Of a DNA stretch of 64,000 nt, positions 33,870 through 42,650 are shown one piece after another (position 1 is the first letter of the stretch; every line of letters starts with the position of its first letter). A program made the position numbers and the translations under genes. The notes under the pieces were generated by a model. The model did no database searches and was not told where the DNA came from. It saw only the letters and a program-made list of their open reading frames with translations. The stretch covers positions 1-64,000 of the forward strand of contig CAMDVN010000004.1 in the NCBI GenBank assembly GCA_945877595.1, written 5' to 3'. The DNA comes from Cyanobium sp. NIES-981 (GTDB taxonomy: Bacteria > Cyanobacteriota > Cyanobacteriia > PCC-6307 > Cyanobiaceae).

Positions 33870-34958
33870 TCAGGCCGCCAGCGCCAGCTCAAAGGCGCGG
33901 CGATCGGTGGCCTCGGGCCGCTCAAACACCTTGCAGAACACCTTCACCACCCGATCGCCGGAGTCGATCTGCTCGAGGGGGTCTTTGCGAAGGCGGTGCC
34001 TTAGGCAGCAGGCCACCACCCGTGCCACATCATTTTCATCGACCACGTTGCGGCCCTCAAACGCCGCCAGCGCCCGGGCCGCCCGGTTGGTGACGATGTC
34101 GCCGCGCAGGCCATCCACATCGAGTTCGCCGCAGACCGCCGAAATGCGGATCCGCAGATCGCCGTCGATCTGCACCTGGCTCAGGCGCTGCTGGGCCTCC
34201 ACCACCCGGGCCTGCAGGGCCTCCTGATCGGCCTGCACCGAAGCATTGAAACCATCGGGATCGTTATCGAAGGCGGTGCGCTGATCCACCACCTGCACCC
34301 GCAACTCGGGATCACGCACCGTACGCACTTCCACACTCATGCCGAAACGATCCAGGAGCTGGGGCCGCAATTCGCCCTCCTCGGGGTTGCCCGAGCCGAT
34401 CAGCACAAAGCGGGCTGGGTGCCGCACGCTCACACCCTCGCGCTCCACCGTGTTCCACCCAGAAGCAGCCGAATCGAGCAGCACATCAACCAGGTGATCG
34501 TCGAGCAGGTTGACCTCGTCGACATAGAGCAGGCCCCGGTTGGCCTTGGCCAGCAGGCCCGGTTCAAAAGCCCGCACACCCTCGCTGAGGGCCTTTTCAA
34601 TGTCGATCGTGCCGCAGAGGCGATCCTCGGTCGCCCCCAGGGGCAGGTCCACCATCGGCACCTGCCGTTTCTCAATCGGCAGCGGCTCGCCCCCGGAGGC
34701 GCGCTCACTCACCTCGGCGCTCTGGAGGTCGGGGTCGACCGGTGAACTGTTGTAGGGGTCACCCGCCACCACGTCGATCTCGGGCAGCAAGTCGGCCAGC
34801 GCCCGGATTGTGGTCGATTTGCCGGTGCCTCGATCGCCCATGATCATGACCCCGCCGATGCGGGGATCGATCACGTTGAGCAGCAGGGCCAACTTCATTT
34901 CCTCCTGGCCCACCACCTGGGTGAAGGGGAAGACCCTGCGCTTGCGGGCTGGATTCAC
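33870..34958 (-). CDS. chlI: Magnesium chelatase ATPase subunit I
   Basis: AAA+ motor of magnesium chelatase, which inserts Mg2+ into protoporphyrin IX, the first committed step of chlorophyll synthesis. The 362-residue protein starts RRVFPFTQVVGQEEMKLALL, has Walker A MGDRGTGKSTTIRALAD, Walker B LLYVDEVNLLDDHLV, the sensor region GSGNPEEGELRPQLLDRFG, and C-terminal RAARALAAFEGRNVVDENDV. Its start overlaps the DUF3370 stop by 4 bp. A typical cyanobacterial ChlI in length. Confidence 0.98.
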   Translation of the reverse strand: MNPARKRRVFPFTQVVGQEEMKLALLLNVIDPRIGGVMIMGDRGTGKSTTIRALADLLPEIDVVAGDPYNSSPVDPDLQSAEVSERASGGEPLPIEKRQVPMVDLPLGATEDRLCGTIDIEKALSEGVRAFEPGLLAKANRGLLYVDEVNLLDDHLVDVLLDSAASGWNTVEREGVSVRHPARFVLIGSGNPEEGELRPQLLDRFGMSVEVRTVRDPELRVQVVDQRTAFDNDPDGFNASVQADQEALQARVVEAQQRLSQVQIDGDLRIRISAVCGELDVDGLRGDIVTNRAARALAAFEGRNVVDENDVARVVACCLRHRLRKDPLEQIDSGDRVVKVFCKVFERPEATDRRAFELALAA

Positions 34959-36412
34959 GGTGCGGCGACGGGTACAGGGGCTGGCTGGGATTGTTTCACA
35001 GGCGCCTCAACAGGCAGCAGGCTGAGCACCTGGGGCGGCGTGGCGTCGGCTGGGTAAATCAGTCGCACCCGCAAGCTGCGCTCGGCGCCAGGGGCCAGGG
35101 TCACCGTGCCGAGGGCAGGCCCCGGCTGACCCTGGCGCAGCACCAGATGGAATCCCTGACGCCCCGGGCCGGGGGCATCGAGGCCACTCACCTCGACCGT
35201 GCCGCGAAACATCACCGCCTTGGCAGGAGTGCTGTTGAAGCGGAGCCCGCCAAGGGCCTGGTTGCCCTTGAGCGGCGATTCCAAGGCGAGACGCAGGGCT
35301 GCGGGCCTAGCCGAGGTGTTGCGCAACGGAATCGTGAGGTCGTATTCAACCCCGTAATTGCCATGGGCAGCCCAGGCCGTGCCGGGGTAGTAGGCCTTCA
35401 GCGCAGCGGTCTGGACCTGGGCTGTGCCCAGGCTGCCCCGCTCGAGGGAGGCAATCGGCCATGACAGCGGCGCCCGGCTGGTGCTCAGCCAAGCCTGGCC
35501 TGGATCGGTGATTCGGCCGCTCCAGGTGCTGCCCACCTGCACCCCACTCACGCGCGAGTAGATCATCGCGCCGGGCGCGCCGCGGGGGCTGGCCTGGTGT
35601 TCCTTCGGGCTCAGGGGGCCATCGAGCAAGCGGGCCCAGGTCTCAGGAGGAGGGGCTTGGTCGTTGGGACCAAAGGCCGCCAAGGTGGCCAAATCCAGCG
35701 GCCCATCGCTGTGGAGCCGCAACTGCAGGTTGCGACCGTTGAGCAAGGGGTCGAGGCCCCGCACCGGCAAAGGCAGCACCATCAAGGTGGTGAGGGCATC
35801 GGCCGGCAGGAGCCACTGCTCCGGCAACTGGGCCGACCGCTGCCGCAGCAGCAGTTCGGTGGCCACCCGGCTGCCGGGCCCGGCAAACACCGGCGTGAGC
35901 CCCTGGGGCAGCACGGCCGGCAAGGGCAAGAAGGGCGCGCCGCTCTGGGTTGGATCCACAGACTGGGAGAGGGCCGTGGAGCCCGCCAGCAGCCTCAGAT
36001 TCACCGGTCGGGGGCCACGGGGACGGGCCACCACGGCCATCCAAAGGGTGGAATCGAGGCTCTCGGGCCTGCCCGCGTACACATGGTGGCTGAACAGATC
36101 AAAGCGCCCCTGCAGTGGCACATCGAGATGGGCCGCAGCCACCCCACGTTTCCCCGCCGCAAAGGTTGACAACAGGATGCCCGGCCCGCTGATCAGCTCG
36201 GGGTTGTTGTCGTTGACCACCAAGACCGTATCGAGGCCGCCGGGCAGGGGTGCCACCGCCTGGGGACGCAGCCAGATCGTCGCCTGGGGGGCGGGTTGGG
36301 CGGAGACCGCTTGGGTCGCGGCCAGCAGAGCGCCCGAAGCCATCCCAACCACAGAAAGCCCAACCACCAAGACCCGAGGGGCCGGGTTCAGCCCACTGAA
36401 TGACCGTCTCAT
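34955..36412 (-). CDS. DUF3370 family exported protein
   Basis: A 485-residue exported cyanobacterial protein of unknown function. It has a signal peptide (VVGLSVVGMASGALLAATQA ending near SAQ), then the family-typical WLRPQAVAPLPGGLDTVLVV and NDNNPELISGPGILLSTF, AMIYSRVSGVQVGSTWSGRI, and YYPGTAWAAHGNYGVEYDLT. It overlaps chlI by 4 bp and the serine-hydrolase gene by 4 bp, so it belongs to one long transcription unit. An envelope location is inferred from the signal peptide. Confidence 0.87.
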   Translation of the reverse strand: MRRSFSGLNPAPRVLVVGLSVVGMASGALLAATQAVSAQPAPQATIWLRPQAVAPLPGGLDTVLVVNDNNPELISGPGILLSTFAAGKRGVAAAHLDVPLQGRFDLFSHHVYAGRPESLDSTLWMAVVARPRGPRPVNLRLLAGSTALSQSVDPTQSGAPFLPLPAVLPQGLTPVFAGPGSRVATELLLRQRSAQLPEQWLLPADALTTLMVLPLPVRGLDPLLNGRNLQLRLHSDGPLDLATLAAFGPNDQAPPPETWARLLDGPLSPKEHQASPRGAPGAMIYSRVSGVQVGSTWSGRITDPGQAWLSTSRAPLSWPIASLERGSLGTAQVQTAALKAYYPGTAWAAHGNYGVEYDLTIPLRNTSARPAALRLALESPLKGNQALGGLRFNSTPAKAVMFRGTVEVSGLDAPGPGRQGFHLVLRQGQPGPALGTVTLAPGAERSLRVRLIYPADATPPQVLSLLPVEAPVKQSQPAPVPVAAP

Positions 36413-37479
36413 CGGCGTCCCACCAAGGTGCTCGAGACGGCCGCCGCCATGGCGCGAATCAGGTCGGTGGATCGGGGGTCGTTGAAAGGTCCTTTGACCA
36501 TGAAGGCCATCACGGCGCGCTGACCCGTGGGGAGCTGCACGAGGGCCGCATCGGCATAGGCGATCCCAATGTCGCCCGTTTTGTTGTAAGTGGTGATTCC
36601 AAAGCTGCGCAACTCGCTGTCGGGATCGGCCGAATCACCGCCCAGGCCCTGCAGCAATCCCAGGGGAATCAGGGTGTTGGTGCGCGATGAGGCCATGATT
36701 TCGCGAAACAGGTCGCGAGCGCGGGGTCCCAGCTTCTCGCCCGTATCCACCAACGCGATCGCGCGGGCCAGATCGCGGGCACTGGTGGTGTTGGTGCCCT
36801 TGAGGTCGGGCAACCAATTGTTGACCACCGTGGCCCCCAGGCCCAGGGCCGCAAACTGCGCATTGAGGGAGAGCTTGCCGCCAAGGCGCTTGATCAAGAG
36901 GTTGGTGGCGCTGTTGTCGCTGACCCGGATCATCTCGGTGGCGGCCTCAAAGAAGGGGAAACGGGTGCCCACCGGCCGACTGGCCATCCAGCCGGCGCCG
37001 CCGCCCACCACCTCCTTGGTGAGGGGCAGGGGTTCATTCCAGCGCAGGCGGCCCGCGTTGAACGCATCGAGGCCCACCAGCAAGATCGGGGTCTTAATCG
37101 AGCTAGCAGCGGGCAGGGGCAGGTCGGGTTGCATCTGGGCAAAGCGACCGTCGTCGAGAACCAGCAGGTAGCCGGAGGCGCTGAGATCCTTATGGGCTGC
37201 CGCCAGGCTGCTCCAGCGATTGGACAGGGCCGTGATCTCCTGCCGAGGTTCAAACCGCCCGACCGTGCCCGCGGCGGGCCCAAAACCGCTGGAGGAGGGC
37301 TGGGTCTCCGGGCTCGTTGTGGCGGCGCCCTGGGCGAGCCGCGGCGCCAACAGTTTGAGGCTGGTGCCGGTGATCACCCCCAGGCCGATGCCCATCACAG
37401 CCAGGCGGAGTACCAAGCGCAGGGGCGCCATCCAGGGGCGGGGGGTACTGCGAGGAGGACGGCCACTCGGCACGAACAA
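36409..37479 (-). CDS. Class A beta-lactamase-like serine hydrolase
   Basis: Serine hydrolase of the class A beta-lactamase/D-Ala-D-Ala-peptidase fold, 356 residues. An N-terminal hydrophobic anchor (RLVLRLAVMGIGLGVITGTS) is followed by a linker, then the SxxK motif SSIKTPILLVG, the SDN motif (IRVSDNSATNLLIKRLGG) and the third motif in ITTYNKTGDIG. The motifs support catalysis; whether it hydrolyses beta-lactams or acts on peptidoglycan cannot be told. Its stop overlaps the DUF3370 start. Confidence 0.88.
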   Translation of the reverse strand: MFVPSGRPPRSTPRPWMAPLRLVLRLAVMGIGLGVITGTSLKLLAPRLAQGAATTSPETQPSSSGFGPAAGTVGRFEPRQEITALSNRWSSLAAAHKDLSASGYLLVLDDGRFAQMQPDLPLPAASSIKTPILLVGLDAFNAGRLRWNEPLPLTKEVVGGGAGWMASRPVGTRFPFFEAATEMIRVSDNSATNLLIKRLGGKLSLNAQFAALGLGATVVNNWLPDLKGTNTTSARDLARAIALVDTGEKLGPRARDLFREIMASSRTNTLIPLGLLQGLGGDSADPDSELRSFGITTYNKTGDIGIAYADAALVQLPTGQRAVMAFMVKGPFNDPRSTDLIRAMAAAVSSTLVGRR

Positions 37480-37497
37480 TCGGCAGGGATCCCGACG

Positions 37498-38319
37498 CTA
37501 AGGGGTGTTGTCCACAGCCCAGCGGCACTGACGCACCATGCCCCGCAGCAGGGCGGCCTCCTCGGCACTTAAGCCCGAGCGCTGCAACAGGCCTCGCAAC
37601 TTGGCCATACGGGCCGCCGCGGTGTGGGGATAGAGAAATCCCACCTGCATCAACAGGGCCTCGGCATCCGAAAACAGCGCCTCGATGGCGCCGCGGGGAG
37701 CCAGCGCAAGCTCCAATGACGGCGATGGCGCCTCGCCAGCAGAGGCCTCAATGAGGTGGTGCAGTTCATGCAACACCACGGCAACGGCATGGGAGAGGTT
37801 GAGGGAGCGATAACCCGGCCCGGTGGTCAGGCGCAGCAACTGTCCCGCCTGCAGCAGCTCATCGGCAGCCAGACCACGGTCTTCCCGCCCAAACACCAGG
37901 GCTAGCGGCGGTGGATGGATGGGCGGTGGATGGATAGGCGGTGGGGCCTGTAGGCCTGCGATCGCGGGGGCGAGCAACCAAGCCAGGGCAGGCTCGAGGG
38001 CGAGGGGTTCGCGGGGTTCTCCTTCACCGCGACCACTGGTGGCCACCACTTGAGAGCAATCGGCGAGCGCCTCAGCCAAGGTCGAAAAGTGGCGCGCCTC
38101 TGCCAACACACCACCTCCGTGCACGGCCATCCGCTGGGCCTCTTCGGCCAGGGGATTGCACCGGGGGGCCACCAGCCGCAGCTCAATGGCCAGCTGTGGT
38201 GAGCTGAAATTGGCACAGAGCCTGGCCACACTGCCCACATTGAGCGGTCCGGCCGGCTCCACCAGCACAAGGGCCAGGTGAAAGGGTCGCAGCTCCTGAT
38301 CCTGAGACGACTGGCTCAA
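37498..38319 (-). CDS. SPOUT RNA methyltransferase, TrmJ/TrmH type
   Basis: SAM-dependent 2'-O-methyltransferase with a trefoil knot; TrmJ enzymes act on tRNA position 32. It has [20 protein letters not shown] near the N-terminus, then [18 protein letters not shown] and [20 protein letters not shown], which form the knot and SAM site, plus the helical tail [21 protein letters not shown] (PPIHP) repeat interrupts the middle. No ATG lies before the domain; TTG at 38319 overlaps the cytM stop (TTGA) and is the likely start. Confidence 0.87.
   Translation of the reverse strand: MSQSSQDQELRPFHLALVLVEPAGPLNVGSVARLCANFSSPQLAIELRLVAPRCNPLAEEAQRMAVHGGGVLAEARHFSTLAEALADCSQVVATSGRGEGEPREPLALEPALAWLLAPAIAGLQAPPPIHPPPIHPPPLALVFGREDRGLAADELLQAGQLLRLTTGPGYRSLNLSHAVAVVLHELHHLIEASAGEAPSPSLELALAPRGAIEALFSDAEALLMQVGFLYPHTAAARMAKLRGLLQRSGLSAEEAALLRGMVRQCRWAVDNTP
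37907..37943 (-). repeat. 15-bp in-frame repeat within the TrmJ-type gene
   Basis: Two full units of ggcggtggatggat(g/a) at 37907 and 37922 and a partial third. On the coding strand they give the pentads [12 protein letters not shown] between two conserved blocks of the methyltransferase, where such a Pro/His loop is not expected. Confidence 0.85.
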
Positions 38320-38702
38320 ACCAGGCTCTGCAGGTAGGCCAGCAGATCGGCCATCGCCTGGGGCTCCGGCTGGAAGCGGGGCATCGGCGGTGTGCGTCCA
38401 CTCACCACCTGCTGAATCAACTGACGGTTGTTTTTGCGCTGGGCAACCCCGTGCAGGTTGGGACCGACCAGCCCCTGGCCGGCAATGCCGTGACATCCGG
38501 CGCAATTGAGCAGAAAGAGACGACTGCCGGTTTCAGCCACCCCACTCAATTCCAAGGTGGTGCGGGTGTAGGGATCGCTGCGGGCAGCCGGCAGCACCAG
38601 CAACACCACCACGATGCAGGCCGTGGCAAAGGCCACCAGCAGGGCCCCCACAAGACCCCGACGGTTCGAATCTGGAGGAGCGGGAACGGGCGGCGTGGTC
38701 AC
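38316..38702 (-). CDS. cytM: Cytochrome cM
   Basis: Membrane-anchored c-type cytochrome of cyanobacteria linked to electron-transport balance. The 128-residue protein has an N-terminal anchor ([20 protein letters not shown]), the haem motif CAGCH in [20 protein letters not shown], and the axial Met region [13 protein letters not shown], followed by the closing helix [11 protein letters not shown]. It is divergent from petG (75 bp), a common cyanobacterial pairing, and its stop overlaps the TTG start of the methyltransferase gene. Confidence 0.93.
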   Translation of the reverse strand: MTTPPVPAPPDSNRRGLVGALLVAFATACIVVVLLVLPAARSDPYTRTTLELSGVAETGSRLFLLNCAGCHGIAGQGLVGPNLHGVAQRKNNRQLIQQVVSGRTPPMPRFQPEPQAMADLLAYLQSLV

Positions 38703-38777
38703 AAAAGCTCAGAAAGACTCGCGTTAATGGCCAGGCACATGGAAGAATTGGACCTCGACCGACATTTCGGCTTTCCC

Positions 38778-38891
38778 ATGATCGAACCCCTGCTCTGCGG
38801 CATCGTGCTCGGTCTGATTCCCGTGACGCTTCTCGGCCTGTTCATTGCAGCCTGGAATCAGTATCGCCGCGGCAGCCTGCTCGACAGCTGA
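38778..38891 (+). CDS. petG: Cytochrome b6f complex subunit 5 (PetG)
   Basis: A 37-residue single-helix b6f subunit needed for complex stability. The sequence [20 protein letters not shown] followed by [13 protein letters not shown] is diagnostic. The frame is open upstream to 38727, but the PetG start is the ATG at 38778. Its last 50 bp overlap the convergent rsmD 3' end, leaving no room for a terminator before rsmD. Confidence 0.97.
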   Translation: MIEPLLCGIVLGLIPVTLLGLFIAAWNQYRRGSLLDS

Positions 38892-39573
38892 GCTGCAGCG
38901 TCACCACTTCGGTGGCTCCATAGCGGCGCCGATCCTGGAGTTCAAATCCTGGCGGCACGTCAGGAACCCCGCTGCGGGCGCATTCCCAGAGCAGCAGCCC
39001 ATCGGGATTCAGCCAATCTCCAGCCCGCACCGCCAAGGTGAGCGGTTCATACAGACCTGCGGCATAGGGGGGATCCAGATAAATCAAATCAAAACCATCG
39101 GCGCGTCCAGCCGGCCCAGCATCGGAATGGTGCTCAAGAGCCTTGCGTTGAAGGCCAGCACGTTCAAGCTCCTTGAGCTCAAGGGTATTGCGCTCAAGGA
39201 GCTTCTGCTGAAGTCCATTCCGCTGAAGCCTTGGCTTGTTCTGGCTCGGTCCAGACAGCCACTGCTGGGCGTCTTGATGATCAAGGCGCCATTCCCCTGG
39301 ATCATGGAGCCCTGAGGCCACGGCAGCCAGGTTGGCCCGGGCCACTTGGGCGATGCGACGGTCCTGCTCGACGGCGATCACCAGCGAGGCGCCGTGCTGC
39401 AGAGCCTCGCAGGCCATGACCCCACTACCGCTGCAGAGATCCAGCCAGCGGCAACCGCTCAGCCGCGGGGCCAAACGATTGAACACCGCCAGCCTCACCC
39501 GAGCCGCCGTTGGACGGGCCCGATCCCCGGGCGGGCTCTGCAATTTGCGGCCACCACTGAGCCGCAGGCTCAT
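38842..39573 (-). CDS. rsmD: 16S rRNA (guanine(966)-N(2))-methyltransferase RsmD
   Basis: Methylates G966 of 16S rRNA. The 243-residue protein has [20 protein letters not shown], motif [21 protein letters not shown], motif [11 protein letters not shown], and the catalytic DPPY motif ([18 protein letters not shown]). Between DAQQWLSG and [11 protein letters not shown] lies an extra segment of about 45 residues dominated by a five-residue repeat. The methylase core is otherwise complete. It follows hisH by 10 bp and overlaps petG by 50 bp. Confidence 0.9.
   Translation of the reverse strand: MSLRLSGGRKLQSPPGDRARPTAARVRLAVFNRLAPRLSGCRWLDLCSGSGVMACEALQHGASLVIAVEQDRRIAQVARANLAAVASGLHDPGEWRLDHQDAQQWLSGPSQNKPRLQRNGLQQKLLERNTLELKELERAGLQRKALEHHSDAGPAGRADGFDLIYLDPPYAAGLYEPLTLAVRAGDWLNPDGLLLWECARSGVPDVPPGFELQDRRRYGATEVVTLQLSCRAGCRGDTDSRLQ
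39133..39237 (-). repeat. Seven-unit 15-bp repeat inserted in rsmD
   Basis: Seven consecutive 15-bp units (starts 39133, 39148, 39163, 39178, 39193, 39208, 39223), each resembling ctcaagnnnnttnng. On the coding strand they give pentads [30 protein letters not shown] and RKALE, with Leu at a fixed place in each. Confidence 0.88.
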
Positions 39574-39583
39574 GGCTTCGGAC

Positions 39584-40231
39584 TCATGACTTCGGACGCT
39601 GGGCGCCCAGCCAGCCCAGCCAGCGCCGCAGCATCACCTCACCACTGGGGCCCGACTTCTCAGGATGGAATTGGCAGGCGCCAATGGCTCCTTGCCACAC
39701 TGCAGCGGCCACACGGTGTCCGGCAAAGGCCACTTCGGCCGTGGTGCAGCGTGGATCGGTGGGCTCAGCGGCGTAGGAATGCACGAAATACATCCAGGCC
39801 TCGACACTGGCATTGGGCAGCAGCGGACTCGGTGTCGCAGGGATTAGAGGCTCCCAGCCCATGTGGGGGATGGGATCACCCACCCGGCGGGGCAGAGCCC
39901 TCACCCGACCCGCAAGGATGCCAAGTCCTTCAGCCTGCCCCTCATCGCTGGCCTCAAACAACAATTGCAAGCCCAGGCATATGCCGAGAAGAGGCTCTCC
40001 AGCGGAGCACCACTGACGCAGCGGCTCGACCAATTCGGCCCCATGCAGCTGCTCCATGGCTGGATCAAACGCTCCAACCCCAGGCAGTACCAGGGCATCA
40101 CAGCCCTCGAATGCCGCCGGTGAAGCCACGGGAACCACTTGGGCACCCAGTCGTTCAAAGGCGCGCTGCACCGAGTGCAGGTTGCCCATGCCGTAGTCAA
40201 TGAGACCGATGCGGATGCTGGTGGTGCACAG
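39584..40231 (-). CDS. hisH: Imidazole glycerol phosphate synthase, glutaminase subunit HisH
   Basis: Provides ammonia for HisF in histidine synthesis. The triad is visible: nucleophile Cys in LLGICLGLQLLFEASD, and His/Glu in CQFHPEKSGPSG. The conserved N-terminus RIGLIDYGMGNLHSVQRAFE extends upstream of the first ATG (40189), yet no ATG, GTG or TTG exists in frame before it. A CTG at 40231, preceded by GAGG about nine bases upstream, is proposed; it gives 215 residues starting with CTTSIRIGLIDYG after the initiator. It lies 29 bp after trxA and 10 bp before rsmD. Confidence 0.88.
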   Translation of the reverse strand: MCTTSIRIGLIDYGMGNLHSVQRAFERLGAQVVPVASPAAFEGCDALVLPGVGAFDPAMEQLHGAELVEPLRQWCSAGEPLLGICLGLQLLFEASDEGQAEGLGILAGRVRALPRRVGDPIPHMGWEPLIPATPSPLLPNASVEAWMYFVHSYAAEPTDPRCTTAEVAFAGHRVAAAVWQGAIGACQFHPEKSGPSGEVMLRRWLGWLGAQRPKS

Positions 40232-40260
40232 ATTGGGTTCCCTCAGGGAAAGGTTGACGT

Positions 40261-40584
40261 TCAGAGGTACTTGGCCAGGGTGCTCGAGAGGGTGGTCTTG
40301 GGCACAGCTCCCACAACGGTATCCACCTTCTGACCACCTTTGAAAATCATCAGGGTGGGGATGCTGCGAATCCCGTACTGGCTGGCCACGTTGGGATTTT
40401 CATCGGTGTTGAGCTTGAAGACCTTGATCTTGCCGTCAAATTCCTTGGCAATTTCGTCGACAATCGGAGCCACCATGCGGCAAGGGCCGCACCACGGGGC
40501 CCAGAAATCAACCAGCACGGGCACGTCACTCTTGAGCACATCTTGCTCAAATGAGGCGTCGGTGACAGCGGCAGCGCTGGACAT
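40261..40584 (-). CDS. trxA: Thioredoxin
   Basis: A 107-residue m-type thioredoxin, a general dithiol reductant that in cyanobacteria is reduced by ferredoxin-thioredoxin reductase. The active site WCGPC appears in [20 protein letters not shown], followed by the cis-Pro region [11 protein letters not shown]. Starts ATG 40584. First gene of trxA-hisH-rsmD. Confidence 0.97.
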   Translation of the reverse strand: MSSAAAVTDASFEQDVLKSDVPVLVDFWAPWCGPCRMVAPIVDEIAKEFDGKIKVFKLNTDENPNVASQYGIRSIPTLMIFKGGQKVDTVVGAVPKTTLSSTLAKYL

Positions 40585-40911
40585 CCTTGATGGGAACAGG
40601 GTTCCGGGAATCTAGCAAGATTTTTGCAGTCGGCCCACGCGTGACGATGCAGGGCAACAAGCCGTTGCAGGTCCCTGGGCAGAACCAGCGACTGCAGATG
40701 TTGGCCAGGTGATGGGCTGGCGTTGGCCAGGCGAGGACCGCTGGCGTTGGTCAGCCAGTGAACTGGCACTGGCCAGCCAGTGATCCGCTGACCAGACGGT
40801 GATCGGGCGAAGACAAAAAGCCCGGGCGCGCCGGGCCGGGGGTGTGAGGAGTGTGCGAGCCGTAGCCCCCACACCTTCAGGATAGGGCGCCCAAGGGCCT
40901 CTCCTCACGGG
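40585..40911. other. Intergenic region with short repeats and a terminator
   Basis: 327 bp without a recognisable gene. It should hold the trxA promoter. Short direct repeats occur: ctggcgttgg(c/t)cag at 40717 and 40741, and cagccagtga at 40752 and 40774. The guaB3 terminator is at 40814-40836. Confidence 0.7.
40814..40836 (-). terminator. Intrinsic terminator of guaB3
   Basis: On the minus strand, about 75 bp after the guaB3 stop: stem GCCCGG/CCGGGC with a CGCGC loop, followed by five T residues. Confidence 0.88.
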
Positions 40912-42075
40912 TCATTTGCCCATGCCCAGCTGCTGAGCCTTCTGATAGACCTTGCCCTCGGTCAACAGGGAGGGTGCAACCACCACCTCCACCTGTTGCA
41001 TCTCTTTGAGCGTGCGGGCCCCCAGGGTTCCCATCGACGTGCGAATGCAGCCCAGGAGGTTCTGGGTGCCGTCATCGAGACCGGCCGGTCCACGCAGAAT
41101 CTTTTCGAGGCTGCCGGTTGTGCCCACCTTGATGCGAGTGCCGCGCGGCAGCACCGGGCTCGGCGTGGCCATGCCCCAGTGAAAGCCACGCCCGGGGGCC
41201 TCAGCAGCACGGGCAATCGGCGAGCCGATCATCACCGCATCAGCGCCGCAAGCCAGGCATTTGCAGATGTCGCCACCGGTGACAATGCCACCGTCGGCGA
41301 CGATCGGCACGTAGCGGCCACTCTCACGGTGGTAGTCGTCCCGGGCAGAGGCACAGTCGGCCACTGAGGTGGCCTGGGGAATGCCGATCCCGAGCACACC
41401 CCGGCTGGTGCAGGCAGCACCGGGCCCGATGCCCACCATGACGCCGGCTGCTCCGGCGCGCATCAACTTGAGGGCCACCTCGTAGGTCACGCAATTGCCG
41501 ATCACAACCGGAACGCCGAAATCGCGACACAAGGCCTCCAAATCCAGGCTCTCTTGACCCTCGGGACCAATGTGCTCGGTGGAGACCACCGTGGCCTGAA
41601 CAAAGAACAGTTCGGCGCCGGCTTCGGCGATCGCCTTGCCAAATTTCAAAGCCGCGACCGGGGTCGCGCTCACGGCTGCGATCCCACCCGCCTGCTTGAT
41701 CTCAGCGATCCGCTGTCGAATCAGGTCTTCGCGCACCGGCTGGCTGTAGAGCTCCTGCATCAGCGCGACGAAGCCGTCGTTGCCGACGGCAGCAATGCGG
41801 TCGAGCACCGGGTTGGGGTCCTCATAGCGGCACTGCACGCCCTCAAGATTCAAGACACCAAGAGCGCCAAGCTTGGTGAGCGCCGCACACATGGCCACAT
41901 CCACCACGCCATCCATGGCGCTGGCGATGATCGGGATCTCGCGGTGCAGGCCGCCCAGGCTCCAACTGCTGTCGGTCACGGCTGGGTCGACCGTCCGACC
42001 GCCGGGAACCAGGGCAATTTCATCGATGCCGTAGGCGCGGCGAACGGTGCGGGAACGGCCGAGCTGTATGTCCAC
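40912..42075 (-). CDS. IMP dehydrogenase-family protein GuaB3
   Basis: GuaB3 proteins are IMPDH/GMP-reductase family members without CBS domains, common in actinobacteria and cyanobacteria; they bind purine nucleotides. The 387-residue TIM barrel begins VDIQLGRSRTVRRAYGIDEI, has IIASAMDGVVDVAMCAALTK, the active-site loop GVMVGIGPGAACTSRGVLGI with Cys, and the phosphate-binding VADGGIVTGGDICKCLACGA plus DAVMIGSPIARAAEAPG. Start GTG 42075. Whether it is IMP dehydrogenase or GMP reductase is not decided by sequence alone. Confidence 0.9.
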   Translation of the reverse strand: MDIQLGRSRTVRRAYGIDEIALVPGGRTVDPAVTDSSWSLGGLHREIPIIASAMDGVVDVAMCAALTKLGALGVLNLEGVQCRYEDPNPVLDRIAAVGNDGFVALMQELYSQPVREDLIRQRIAEIKQAGGIAAVSATPVAALKFGKAIAEAGAELFFVQATVVSTEHIGPEGQESLDLEALCRDFGVPVVIGNCVTYEVALKLMRAGAAGVMVGIGPGAACTSRGVLGIGIPQATSVADCASARDDYHRESGRYVPIVADGGIVTGGDICKCLACGADAVMIGSPIARAAEAPGRGFHWGMATPSPVLPRGTRIKVGTTGSLEKILRGPAGLDDGTQNLLGCIRTSMGTLGARTLKEMQQVEVVVAPSLLTEGKVYQKAQQLGMGK

Positions 42076-42141
42076 CAAGAACCGGAAGCATTCGGGCCAA
42101 GCTATCAACCGACCCGTTGGCCCAGCAGAACGGGGCCAGGC

Positions 42142-42579
42142 TCAACCCTGCCCCCGAAACGCCCGCCAGCGCAGCTGCACAAGCTCAAGCAGTTGCTGAC
42201 GCTGGTCGCTGCGCACCAGCCGGGGGGCTCCGTAGCGAACCAGCCAGACCAGGCCAACCAATTCAAGCAACCCCGGCACCAGGGGCAGGCTTTCAAACGC
42301 ACCCAACAAAGCCGCGTAGACCCGCAGGATCAACAACAGGACCAGCAGCGCCGCGCCAATCGTGATCGCAGAGCGGGAGCGCTCCCAGAGGTCCTGGGGA
42401 GCCCCACTGGACCACCAGGCACCCACCTTGCCGATGAGCAGATCCCACTCACCGCCCTGGTCAGAATCGGAAGCTAGGGGTGGCACTTCGATCGAGGAGG
42501 CCACGCCGGAATCGAGGCTTGGATTGGGGATCTGAATTGGGTTGGGGTTGGGGTTAAGGCTGGTGGAGGAGTCGGCCAT
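42142..42579 (-). CDS. CAAD domain-containing thylakoid protein (CURT1-like)
   Basis: CAAD domains occur as appendices of some cyanobacterial aminoacyl-tRNA synthetases and in CurT/CURT1 proteins that bend thylakoid membranes. The 145-residue protein has an Asn/Pro repeat N-terminus (NPNPNPIQIPNPS), an amphipathic helix, two membrane helices (ITIGAALLVLLLILRVYAAL and LPLVPGLLELVGLVWLVRY) and an amphipathic C-terminus. Length and layout fit a stand-alone CAAD protein. It lies 66 bp upstream of guaB3 and 71 bp downstream of the homocysteine gene. Confidence 0.85.
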   Translation of the reverse strand: MADSSTSLNPNPNPIQIPNPSLDSGVASSIEVPPLASDSDQGGEWDLLIGKVGAWWSSGAPQDLWERSRSAITIGAALLVLLLILRVYAALLGAFESLPLVPGLLELVGLVWLVRYGAPRLVRSDQRQQLLELVQLRWRAFRGQG

Positions 42580-42650
42580 CGGATCGATCCAGCCGGCACG
42601 GCTGCCAGCACACGCGTACCGAAATCTTAAGTCGTTTGTACCGGGTTGAT

